DNA of 22,973 nt from IMG/VR virus record IMGVR_UViG_3300017987_000381, positions 1-22,973 of that record; one strand, written 5' to 3'. Below, piece by piece: positions 6,735-14,811 of this stretch. Numbering within the stretch: position 1 is the first letter of the stretch; each line of letters opens with the position of its first letter. Origin of the DNA: a virus. The notes below the pieces were generated by a model. That model was given only the letters and a program-made list of their open reading frames with translations, did not search any database and had not been told where the DNA came from. A program made the position numbers and the translations under genes.

Positions 6735-7091
6735 ATGGCTACAGTTCGCAGAACTATCAAACAACCGGTTGGTGATCCAACAGCTCCAATGAATGATAAG
6801 TTTGAGGAGATGAGAAAAGAGGATTCACGACTGATAAAGGGGATTTTCCAAGACAATGAAGTAAAGGGTGGTAACAGACACTTCTTTTTCAGAAAATGGA
6901 AAGGAGACAAAGTTCAAGAGTACAAACTTTATGATGGGCAAGAATATGAATTGCCTTTAGCAGTGGTTAAGCATCTTAACTCTGGTTGCGCAGTTGAGCA
7001 ACACAGCTATCTTTTAGGTCCTGATGGAAAACATCTAAAGACAGGAAGAAAAGAACACAGATTTTCTTTTAAAACACACGAATACTTATAA
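6735..7091 (+). CDS. Hypothetical phage structural-module protein (118 aa)
   Basis: The product is a 118-residue basic protein starting MATVRRTIKQPVG, with an AAGGA ribosome site nine bases before ATG. It looks like a small folded domain: a helix (DKFEEMRKEDSRLIKGIF), then strands HFFFRKWKGD and VQEYKLYDGQEYELP, a helix with LPLAVVKHLNSG, and a C-terminal polar strand (HRFSFKTHEYL). I recognise proteins of this style beside capsid genes in podovirus-like genomes but cannot give a function. It sits between the GGGCCC hairpin and the adaptor-like gene, so it could be the first gene of the neck part of the operon. Confidence 0.75.
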   Translation: MATVRRTIKQPVGDPTAPMNDKFEEMRKEDSRLIKGIFQDNEVKGGNRHFFFRKWKGDKVQEYKLYDGQEYELPLAVVKHLNSGCAVEQHSYLLGPDGKHLKTGRKEHRFSFKTHEYL

Positions 7092-7097
7092 CGAATT

Positions 7098-8057
7098 ATG
7101 GCACAAAGCACACTAGCAGATATACGTGCTAAAGTACGCAAGTTAACAGGAAGACCATCTACCACTCAGATCACTGATGCTGATATAGATGATTATGTAA
7201 ATTCATACTATGTGTATGACCTACCAAAATCCCTAAAGCTTGCAAAACTCCAGGATGTATATACATTTGAAACTCAGCCAAATATAGATACGTATGACTT
7301 CGACTTGGAGTCATACTTTATTTGTAAACCACCGGTTTATTGCGCTGGATACAGAGTAGATTATTATGAAAATAATGAACTTTTTTATAGGACATGGCCA
7401 AAGAATAATTTCATTGAGCAGGCAGCAACAGGTGATGGAACTGCTGGTCCTTTTACTGGTACTCTTACTAACACACCTTTTCTTAGGTCAATAAATGTGG
7501 GAGAGGAAATAGGACAGGTTATAAATGTTTTATTTTCAGGAGCTACCGCTACGGGAAGCACTACAGCTACGGATGATGGATTAGGTAATTTCGAAGCACC
7601 GGCAGCTGGCACCATCAATTATAACACAGGTGTTTTCAGTGTTACTTTTCCTGATGTTGTAGTATCTGGAGAAGAAATATGGGCACAAACATTTCCTTAT
7701 GTGGCATCTCGTCCAAGAAGCATTCTGTATTTCCAGAATCAATTTGTTCTAAGACCAGTGCCTGATATCAGTTATAAAATTGAAATCAATGTAATGAGAA
7801 TGCCTACAGATTTACTTAATGCAGGATCAGAACCAGAGATCGAAGATCTTTGGGAACTTCTTGCGTTTGGAGCATCAGGTAAGATTTTAGTGGATAACGG
7901 AGACTACGAGGTACTTTCGAATCTACGCCCTTATTTTGAAGAACAGCTTAGATTTGCACAAAGAAGAACGATAAGCCTTGGAGCATCTCAACGATCAAAA
8001 ACTATATACACGCAAGATAATACCTATCAATTTAACAGTAATTATCCAAATATTTAG
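7098..8057 (+). CDS. Putative head-tail adaptor / neck protein
   Basis: This 319-residue protein starts six bases after the previous stop and has no clear Shine-Dalgarno, so it is probably translated by coupling. The N-terminal 35 residues (STLADIRAKVRKLTGRPST, then QITDADIDDYVNSYY) match the helical start common to podovirus adaptor proteins, where a short helix bundle docks under the portal. The middle is beta-rich with a Gly/Thr-rich insertion at about residues 110-185, and the C-terminal part has a helical segment (EIEDLWELLAFGASGKILVDNG) followed by a tyrosine-rich end. The gene order portal-capsid-adaptor-hub supports a connector role. Family naming is from general resemblance only. Confidence 0.65.
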   Translation: MAQSTLADIRAKVRKLTGRPSTTQITDADIDDYVNSYYVYDLPKSLKLAKLQDVYTFETQPNIDTYDFDLESYFICKPPVYCAGYRVDYYENNELFYRTWPKNNFIEQAATGDGTAGPFTGTLTNTPFLRSINVGEEIGQVINVLFSGATATGSTTATDDGLGNFEAPAAGTINYNTGVFSVTFPDVVVSGEEIWAQTFPYVASRPRSILYFQNQFVLRPVPDISYKIEINVMRMPTDLLNAGSEPEIEDLWELLAFGASGKILVDNGDYEVLSNLRPYFEEQLRFAQRRTISLGASQRSKTIYTQDNTYQFNSNYPNI

Positions 8058-8065
8058 GAGGTAAC

Positions 8066-8632
8066 ATGGCTTGGGTTCAAGCATTTCCTACAGATTCAAC
8101 ACTTATTAGCCAGAGTGTTGCACAGATTCAAGCTAATTGGCTTTATATACAACAAACGATGCAGAAAGATCATTATTTTGATAATGCAACAGCATCTAAT
8201 GATGGTCATCATAAATTTGTACATCTTCCGACAACTACAGACCAAGCAATCATACTTACAGGTGTAATCTATCAAAAAGTAAATGGTGCTGGAAATCCAA
8301 TGTTGTACTACAGAACTGCAGCAAATGGAATAATGCAAATTCCTACATCTATAACAGGTTCTACTGTATTAAATGCAGGAGCAGGAACTTTTACGCTATT
8401 TAATGCAGCAGGAAGACCTGCTTTTAACGGAATTTTATCAGCAAGAGAGACCGCTGCATCAAATAACAGAGCTTCAGCTGTAGTTAGTTGGAATAGAACA
8501 ACAGCAAGGGCAGATAAAATAGCTACTAACGGATTAATTACAAATATAAGCTGGACAGGAACGACAATAACAGTAACAAAAACTGCAGGAGCTTGTACTC
8601 TAGCATGGACAATCATAAAAACAGAGGCTTAA
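8066..8632 (+). CDS. Phage structural protein, fibre/tail-like (188 aa)
   Basis: The gene has a very strong site, GGAGGT, just before its ATG. The 188-residue product begins with a helical segment (TLISQSVAQIQANWLYIQQTM), then the polar loop ASNDGHHKFVHLP, which is common in small phage virion proteins, and continues as Thr/Ala-rich beta strands without membrane segments. The C-terminal 90 residues resemble a repetitive beta-sandwich or spike-like domain. It lies between the adaptor and the hub protein and probably belongs to the tail or neck. I cannot name the family. Confidence 0.7.
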   Translation: MAWVQAFPTDSTLISQSVAQIQANWLYIQQTMQKDHYFDNATASNDGHHKFVHLPTTTDQAIILTGVIYQKVNGAGNPMLYYRTAANGIMQIPTSITGSTVLNAGAGTFTLFNAAGRPAFNGILSARETAASNNRASAVVSWNRTTARADKIATNGLITNISWTGTTITVTKTAGACTLAWTIIKTEA

Positions 8633-8633
8633 T

Positions 8634-11105
8634 GTGAGCTACCAACCATTTTTAGTCGCTGATTTAAAAGAAGGCCTAAAAAGAAACATAGAACCGTGGT
8701 TGTTGCCTGAAAAGGCTTATCCAAACATGACTAATATGTTTACTTATGATGGTGTTATCAATAAAAAGGGTGGCAATACATTAATTGGAAGACTTGGAAT
8801 ACGTTCGGAAGATTTAGTTGTTGGTGCTGCTGGAGTTACTATAGTAAACACAACCCTCACATGGTTCCCTATAGAACCTGGTTCCTTAATAATTACAGAC
8901 GGAACAACAATTTTTACAGATGATGGAGTCGGTGGATTTACTATTACTGGTGGTGCTGGTACTGTTAATGCACCTACGAATTATACGACAGGGTCTATAA
9001 ACATCACATTTACAAATGCGGTAGCTACAATTTCAGCGCGCTATTTTGTTTTAGTAAATGATGAATCTGTAACAATGGGGTTAAGAAGATTAGACATCGA
9101 AGAAACTGTAGATTATCAGCTTATTGGGTTCGATAGAGTTAAATCTTATTTATACAGCAACACATTTCAAAGATTTGCAGACATATCACGCTATAAGAAT
9201 TCTGGTTATGAAATAAACTGGACAGGGTCGAACTCTGATTTTTTCTGGAGTACAAATTATCAAGAAGCTTTTTGGGCAACGAATAATACTGCTGGTGGGC
9301 ATTTTTACACAGTTACAGCTATTACAAAAGCGGCTAATGCAGTAGTTACAATTGGAACACACAATTTTGTAGTTGGTGATCGAGTTTATTTTTCTAATGT
9401 CCTGGGAATGACCCAGATAAATAATAAGATAGGAACTGTAACAGGAATAGCAGCTACCACCATAACAGTAAACATAAATTCCTCGGCTTATGGTGTTTAT
9501 ACATCAGGAGGAGTAGCATGGGCTATAGAAAAATCCAAAGCTTCATCTGGAGATGGAATTCGATGGTATGATTCAGCAACAACAACTGGATGGGTAAATT
9601 TTGCTCCTCCGTTGAGTAATGCAGCAGCTCCTAGAATTCTGCAAGGGTGTCTAATGATGCTTCCTTATAAAGGAAGGATGTTATGTTTAAACACTATAGA
9701 AGGAACTACTTTTGGTGGAGGAAAACGATACCCACAAAGAATAAGATATTCACAAAATGGAATACCTTTTGTAGCATTAAGCTTCCCATCCGCTTCAGGA
9801 ATTACAACATCTGCTGGTGATGCATGGTATGAAACACCAGGAAAGGGAGGTTTTATAGATGCCCCTACTTCTGAAGAAATAATTTCAGCAGCTTTTGTAA
9901 AAGATGTGCTGATAGTATTTTTTGAAAGATCCACATGGAGGTTTGATTACACTGGAAACCCAGTACAGCCCTTCGTTTGGAATAGAATAAACTCAGAGCT
10001 GGGATCAGAAAGCACATTTTCTACAGTTATGTTCGATAAAAATGCTACCACTATAGGCGGGTACGCTATAGCTGCATGTAACGCAGCAGACATGGTTAGA
10101 ATAGATGACGATATACCAGAAAGGGTGTATGACTTTCATAATCAGTTTAGTGGAGAAAAAAGAGTTCACGGGATACGAGATTATTATAACAGACATGCTT
10201 TGTGGACTTATGTTGATTCAACTACTAACGCAACATACCCAAATCGAGAGCTTATATTTAACTATGAGAATGAGTCTTGGTCAGTATTAAAAAATTATTA
10301 TACAACGTACGGATATTACAGAAGGGTTGATGATCTTACTTGGGAAGGATCTACAGAACCTTGGAGCACATACAATATTGCATGGAAACAACAGACTCTT
10401 CAGTCTTTATTTCCTTTTATTGTTGGTGGAAATACACATGGATTTGTTTTTGAGGTTCAGGATGTTGACCATACTGAGTTTACATCAAACAACGATACTT
10501 TTTATGTCATACAAAACATAACAGCAGGTCCTCCTTCGGTTTTAACCGTCCCTAATCATGGATTTTTAGATGGAGATCATGTCTATATTTCAGATGTTTC
10601 TGGTGCGACTGCTATAAATGATGTTGTTTACACGGTTAGAAATCCTGCAACAGATACATTTGAATTAGAAGATGAAAATGGAGATCCTGTTGCAGTAGCA
10701 GGTTATACATATGGTGGTTTTGTAACTGTTGTTGATAATTTTGAACTAGAAACAAAAAAATTCAATCCTTTCTATGGAAATGGACAGAAAACAAAGGTTG
10801 GATATGTTGATTTCTTAGTTGATAACACAACTAGTGGCGCCATAACTATAGAGTTATATCACGATGAGGATGAAGCAAATGCCGTTGTATCTCAGACAAT
10901 ACCTCTTGTAGATCCTAAGTCTGCTGTATCAAATAAATTTTGGTATAGAGCCTATATAAATGTGACAGCTCAGCAGTTTTCTCTAAGGTTTAAGTATACA
11001 GATGTTGAGAATGGACAAATTTTTGATCTGGACAATAACAATCAAGATGTACGATTACATGGTTGGATTCTTTGGGCTACTCCTGCAGGGAGACTTACAA
11101 CATGA
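8634..11105 (+). CDS. Tail hub / DNA-stabilisation-like structural protein with FCCH-like modules
   Basis: This 823-residue protein starts at GTG one base after the previous stop; GAGG for it lies inside that gene's end. The N-terminus (KEGLKRNIEPWLLPEKAYPN, then MFTYDGVINKKGG) resembles podovirus tail-tube/nozzle or packaged-DNA stabilisation proteins, which close the tail after packaging. The central part has propeller-like blades (PQRIRYSQNGIPF, FFERSTWRFDYTGN). Two FCCH-like modules occur at about residues 230-295 (HNFVVGDRVYFSN) and 631-700 (NHGFLDGDHVYISD), similar to those in the head protein at 5724-6662. The C-terminal 100 residues are a beta domain. Gene order supports a tail-hub role; exact homology is uncertain. 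Confidence 0.65.
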   Translation: MSYQPFLVADLKEGLKRNIEPWLLPEKAYPNMTNMFTYDGVINKKGGNTLIGRLGIRSEDLVVGAAGVTIVNTTLTWFPIEPGSLIITDGTTIFTDDGVGGFTITGGAGTVNAPTNYTTGSINITFTNAVATISARYFVLVNDESVTMGLRRLDIEETVDYQLIGFDRVKSYLYSNTFQRFADISRYKNSGYEINWTGSNSDFFWSTNYQEAFWATNNTAGGHFYTVTAITKAANAVVTIGTHNFVVGDRVYFSNVLGMTQINNKIGTVTGIAATTITVNINSSAYGVYTSGGVAWAIEKSKASSGDGIRWYDSATTTGWVNFAPPLSNAAAPRILQGCLMMLPYKGRMLCLNTIEGTTFGGGKRYPQRIRYSQNGIPFVALSFPSASGITTSAGDAWYETPGKGGFIDAPTSEEIISAAFVKDVLIVFFERSTWRFDYTGNPVQPFVWNRINSELGSESTFSTVMFDKNATTIGGYAIAACNAADMVRIDDDIPERVYDFHNQFSGEKRVHGIRDYYNRHALWTYVDSTTNATYPNRELIFNYENESWSVLKNYYTTYGYYRRVDDLTWEGSTEPWSTYNIAWKQQTLQSLFPFIVGGNTHGFVFEVQDVDHTEFTSNNDTFYVIQNITAGPPSVLTVPNHGFLDGDHVYISDVSGATAINDVVYTVRNPATDTFELEDENGDPVAVAGYTYGGFVTVVDNFELETKKFNPFYGNGQKTKVGYVDFLVDNTTSGAITIELYHDEDEANAVVSQTIPLVDPKSAVSNKFWYRAYINVTAQQFSLRFKYTDVENGQIFDLDNNNQDVRLHGWILWATPAGRLTT

Positions 11106-11584
11106 CGTATGCTCCAAATGATTCGTTTTCTACATTTATGCCAACTGCTGTCTATCTTGGTGATGATGATGAACAAAAAGAAATTGTTCTTACTAATATG
11201 CTCCGTGACATCATAGATAGACTGAACAGCAAAGAAATAGGAATTTTTGAAACAACAGAACTCCTTACAGGGCAAAATTGGTTTAATCCGTCTAGTGAAG
11301 ATGATAAACGTGGTGCTTTTAGAAAAGTCATTTCTTTTTCATCCTTGACTGCAATAGGAACAACATCTGTTGCTCATGGATTAGGCGATGTGTCCGGATT
11401 TACTTTTACTAAAATTTATGGAACTGCAAAAAATGCAGCAGGTACGTTACATGTAGCTCTTCCACAAGGAGGACCTACTAACGTGATGATTACAGTCGAT
11501 GCAAACAACGTTAATATCATTTGTGCAACAGGCACATACAATACTTTTTCAGCATTGGTTGTACTTGAATATTTAAAAAATTAA
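11102..11584 (+). CDS. Small structural-module protein, coupled to the hub gene
   Basis: The ATG at 11102 overlaps the TGA of the upstream gene as ATGA, and GGGAG lies 10 bases upstream. This makes coupled translation likely and is why the shorter start is preferred over an in-frame codon at 11063. The 160-residue product begins with an acidic helical segment (LGDDDEQKEIVLTNMLRDII, DRLNSKEIGIFE), followed by a beta-rich C-terminal domain (VAHGLGDVSGFTFTKIYGTA). Small proteins of this layout, with a helical anchor and a beta domain, are frequent as minor tail or fibre-attachment proteins. I do not recognise the family. Confidence 0.7.
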   Translation: MTYAPNDSFSTFMPTAVYLGDDDEQKEIVLTNMLRDIIDRLNSKEIGIFETTELLTGQNWFNPSSEDDKRGAFRKVISFSSLTAIGTTSVAHGLGDVSGFTFTKIYGTAKNAAGTLHVALPQGGPTNVMITVDANNVNIICATGTYNTFSALVVLEYLKN

Positions 11585-11595
11585 TAGGAAAAAAT

Positions 11596-12450
11596 ATGGG
11601 AATACTATCTTACTTAGCGGGTGGAATTGCAGGCGGTCTTGGCTATGGCAAGTACAAAAAAGAGCAATCCAAAGACAAGAAAGCGCAGAAAGAATATGAC
11701 AAACTAATGAAAAAGATGTCTAAGGGCAAAGAGGTAAAAATGGACGCTCTTTCTAAAGAGCAAAAAAAACTTCTTAAAGGAATGTCAAAAAGCGCGCTTA
11801 AAGACATTAAAAAATTAACACCATTAAGCAAAGTACCTCTTGCTTCTAGGTCAGATTTATACGGTAAAGCTAAAGGAGTTCTTTCTGATTTATTGTCTAA
11901 AGATTCTGCAGCTTATCAAAGGTTTAAAGATCCATACATGAAACAATTTGAGAAGGAGACTCTTCCAGGAATAGCAGAAAGATTTGCAGGTCAAGGAAGA
12001 AGCTCTGCTTTAGAAAATGTATTAGCTGGAGCAGGTGCTGATATCACATCACAGCTAGGACAGCTTAAAACAGGTTTAATGATGGGTGCTGTAGAACCAG
12101 CAATGAGTCTTGCAGAACTTCCAATGAAGGAGCAGTTAGCTCTAAGAAGTGCAGCTATGGGAGGAGCACAATTACCTATGTCTGTAAAACCATATAATAC
12201 AGTTTATCAACCACCTATGATTCCAGGAGCACCGGCTCAAGGACAGGGAATGATGCAAAGTCTATTATCTTCAGCATTACCTTATGCAGGAGCAGCAGCT
12301 GGAACAGCTATTGGAGGACCACTTGGTGGAGCAATCGGTAGTGGTCTAGGAGGTATGTTTTCCAGATCAACACAAACACCACAATCACAGCAGCCGTATC
12401 AAGATCAATTTAATCTAAGTCAAATGACTGGAAGGGCAATGTTTTCTTAA
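11596..12450 (+). CDS. Putative ejection / internal virion protein
   Basis: This 284-residue protein has a Gly-rich hydrophobic start (SYLAGGIAGGLGYGKYKKEQ), a lysine-rich helical part, then FKDPYMKQFEKETLPGIAER FAGQ with GRSSALENVLAGAGADI, a segment typical of podovirus DNA-ejection proteins. The C-terminus holds a glycine-zipper-like stretch (GAAAGTAIGGPLGGAIGSGL) at about residues 235-260, suited to membrane insertion during genome entry. It precedes another large ejection-like gene, matching the usual pair or trio. The assignment is by motif style and position rather than a strict family match. Confidence 0.65.
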   Translation: MGILSYLAGGIAGGLGYGKYKKEQSKDKKAQKEYDKLMKKMSKGKEVKMDALSKEQKKLLKGMSKSALKDIKKLTPLSKVPLASRSDLYGKAKGVLSDLLSKDSAAYQRFKDPYMKQFEKETLPGIAERFAGQGRSSALENVLAGAGADITSQLGQLKTGLMMGAVEPAMSLAELPMKEQLALRSAAMGGAQLPMSVKPYNTVYQPPMIPGAPAQGQGMMQSLLSSALPYAGAAAGTAIGGPLGGAIGSGLGGMFSRSTQTPQSQQPYQDQFNLSQMTGRAMFS

Positions 12451-12459
12451 GGAGAAAAA

Positions 12460-14805
12460 ATGAGTTTTAGCGTAATACAACCAATAATGCAACCACAACA
12501 AGAAAAACGTCCGGGATTAGGCAGTGCTTTTAGTAGTGCACTTGGAGAGGGTTTAGGACAAAGTCTATTATCTTCTGTTACACAACAAATGCAGCAAAGT
12601 GCTGTAGATAGAGCATTAGGACAATTAAAACCTGGAATGAGCCCAGAGCAAATGATGCAAGTTGGTGCTCAATTACCACCAGAACAACAGCAATTATTTC
12701 TAAAAGGATATTTGCCGATGGTTCAGCAGCAACAAGAGCAAGAACAGCAGCAACAAATGTCTCAAATGAAACAACGTCAGGAACAACAGCAAAGTTCTGC
12801 TTTAGATAATATTTTAGGTGGGATGTTAACACAAGAAGAAGAAGAAGAAACCGGTGGTATAATATCAAGTGTTTCTCCTGAAAAACAACAAAGAGATGCT
12901 TCAGAAAAAGAATCCATAATGTCAGAACTTAGCAAGCTTCCTTTAGCTGAAAAGAAATTTGCTATTCAACAGTTACAAGAAAAGAAAAAGGAAGAAAGAG
13001 AAGAGACAAAAACAGCACTACAAGAGACGAAAGATTACAGAAAAAAAGTTCTAGATGACTATAAAGATTATAGATCTACAAATATGCGTCTAGAAAGAAT
13101 GAAAAAACTGAATAAAGAAGGCGATATGGATACTCCAATATTTGGAGCAATGATGAGTAAGCTTGGTTTCTCTTCTTTCTTAACTCCCGACACTCAAGAA
13201 TTTGACAAACTAAGCAAAGACCTTCTTAAAAACATCAGAACTTTCTTCGGCGCAAGAATTAATCAAATCGAAGTTGAAAACTTCCTCAAAACTATACCTA
13301 CTTTAAGCCAAAGTCCTGAAGGTAGAGAAAGAGTTATCGAAAATCTACAGAAACTTTCAGAAGGGCAGAAAGTTTATTATGATACATATAAAGAGATCAT
13401 GAAAGGAAGAAAGAATCCTCCATTAAATCTCGAAGAAATGGTACTCGAAAAATCAGATGATAAGCTTGATGCAATAGCAGAAGATTTTGTCGGGGGTTTT
13501 AAGCAGCCTGGTCCAGAAGAAGAAGTAGCAATGGTTCCAGGCATTGAAGAAGCTCCTATTGCTACACAAGAAGTAACTCCAGAAAAAAAAGAAAAACTTT
13601 CTTATTCAGAATGGATTAAATCTAGACAAGGAAAGCCACCACCAGAAGCTGGAAGACAAATTGTAAGAAGTTTATCTAGAGCAGCTGAAACTGTAGCTGG
13701 AATACCAGGAGATGTAGCTGAATTGGCCGCTTCATTGCCTTCAGAAAAAATGCCTGGATTGAAAAGATTACAAGAAGCAGGAGAGTCTTTCAGAAAAGTT
13801 TTTCCTACATCTGGAGAACTTAAGGATTTTTCAGAGAAAGTTTCAGGAGGATTTACAAAACCTCAATCTAAGACTGAAGAGATTTCTGATGAAATAGTAT
13901 CAGATATAGCTTCTTTAGGATCTGGTGGTATGAGTTTAGCTAGGGTTCTTGCTATATCGGCTATATCTCAGATGGCTAAACAATTTACAGGAATGGTTTC
14001 AAAAAATGAGAAAGCTCCTGAAATTGCAAAAATGGGAACTATGTTTTTATCTTCTATGATAAATCCAAAAAGAACAGCAACTTTCGTAAAGACACTTTAT
14101 GAAGACGCTAAATCATTAGTTCCTAAAGAAGCAGCAGTTGCATCTAAACCTCTTCTGTCTGAGATAAAATCTTTAGAAAAAACTTTAGCCAAAGGTGGAG
14201 TGCAGCCAGCAAGCTATGGGCCTGCAAAAAAAGCAGCATCTGAACTAAAGACCGTATTGAGCAAGAAAACAATTCCTGTTGAAGATTTACTGCAAGCCAA
14301 AGTCAATATCAATGAAGAACTTGGAAAAATTTGGCAAACGGCAGATTTAGATAAAGTTGGAAAAAGAACAGCACGAAGAGAACTGCTTAATGTTCAGGGT
14401 GTTGTTCAAAAAGGAATAAAAGAGTATGGATTAAAAAATCCAGAATTTTTAACAAAGTATAAAGCAGCAGATGCTGCTTATGCTGCAGAAAAAAGCAGCA
14501 AAAAAGCGATGGATTTTATCAAAAAAACATCAAAAACTTTAAAGTTTTCAGCGTTAGCTGGAGGCACAGAACTTGGGCTAATCCTTGCAGGACAGGGAGC
14601 TTATGCACCGGCAGCTGCAGTAGCAGGAATAGGAGCATTTAAAGCTGGAGAGCCTTTAGTTAGATTTATGAAAGACCCTTCCTGGAGAAGGTATTATACC
14701 AAATCAATTGTATCTGCTTTAAATGAAAATAAGGCAGCAACAGCTAAAAATTTAGCAAAATTAAATAAAAGAACAGAACAACTAGAAAAAACAGAAGGAA
14801 AATAA
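12460..14805 (+). CDS. Large internal virion / ejection protein
   Basis: The 781-residue product follows by nine bases with a GGAG site. Its N-terminal 125 residues are rich in Gln and Ala/Gly (LGSAFSSALGEGLGQSLLSS; QQQQEQEQQQQ at about residues 89-99). A charged coiled-coil-prone part follows (residues about 150-210). The middle contains a long Ser/Glu-rich linker and a hydrophobic segment (SLARVLAISAISQMAKQF), and the C-terminus carries an Ala/Gly-rich hydrophobic stretch (LAGGTELGLILAGQGAYAPA) before a lysine-rich tail. Such helical, Q-rich, membrane-capable proteins are packaged in podovirus heads and ejected with DNA. No lytic transglycosylase or protease motif is visible. Confidence 0.65.
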   Translation: MSFSVIQPIMQPQQEKRPGLGSAFSSALGEGLGQSLLSSVTQQMQQSAVDRALGQLKPGMSPEQMMQVGAQLPPEQQQLFLKGYLPMVQQQQEQEQQQQMSQMKQRQEQQQSSALDNILGGMLTQEEEEETGGIISSVSPEKQQRDASEKESIMSELSKLPLAEKKFAIQQLQEKKKEEREETKTALQETKDYRKKVLDDYKDYRSTNMRLERMKKLNKEGDMDTPIFGAMMSKLGFSSFLTPDTQEFDKLSKDLLKNIRTFFGARINQIEVENFLKTIPTLSQSPEGRERVIENLQKLSEGQKVYYDTYKEIMKGRKNPPLNLEEMVLEKSDDKLDAIAEDFVGGFKQPGPEEEVAMVPGIEEAPIATQEVTPEKKEKLSYSEWIKSRQGKPPPEAGRQIVRSLSRAAETVAGIPGDVAELAASLPSEKMPGLKRLQEAGESFRKVFPTSGELKDFSEKVSGGFTKPQSKTEEISDEIVSDIASLGSGGMSLARVLAISAISQMAKQFTGMVSKNEKAPEIAKMGTMFLSSMINPKRTATFVKTLYEDAKSLVPKEAAVASKPLLSEIKSLEKTLAKGGVQPASYGPAKKAASELKTVLSKKTIPVEDLLQAKVNINEELGKIWQTADLDKVGKRTARRELLNVQGVVQKGIKEYGLKNPEFLTKYKAADAAYAAEKSSKKAMDFIKKTSKTLKFSALAGGTELGLILAGQGAYAPAAAVAGIGAFKAGEPLVRFMKDPSWRRYYTKSIVSALNENKAATAKNLAKLNKRTEQLEKTEGK

Positions 14806-14811
14806 TAAAAA

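Noticed and set aside
8308-8616. Minus-strand ORF with hydrophobic product
   Set aside because: The complement of a Thr/Ala-rich + strand gene reads as Val/Ala-rich and looks membrane-like; no start signal.
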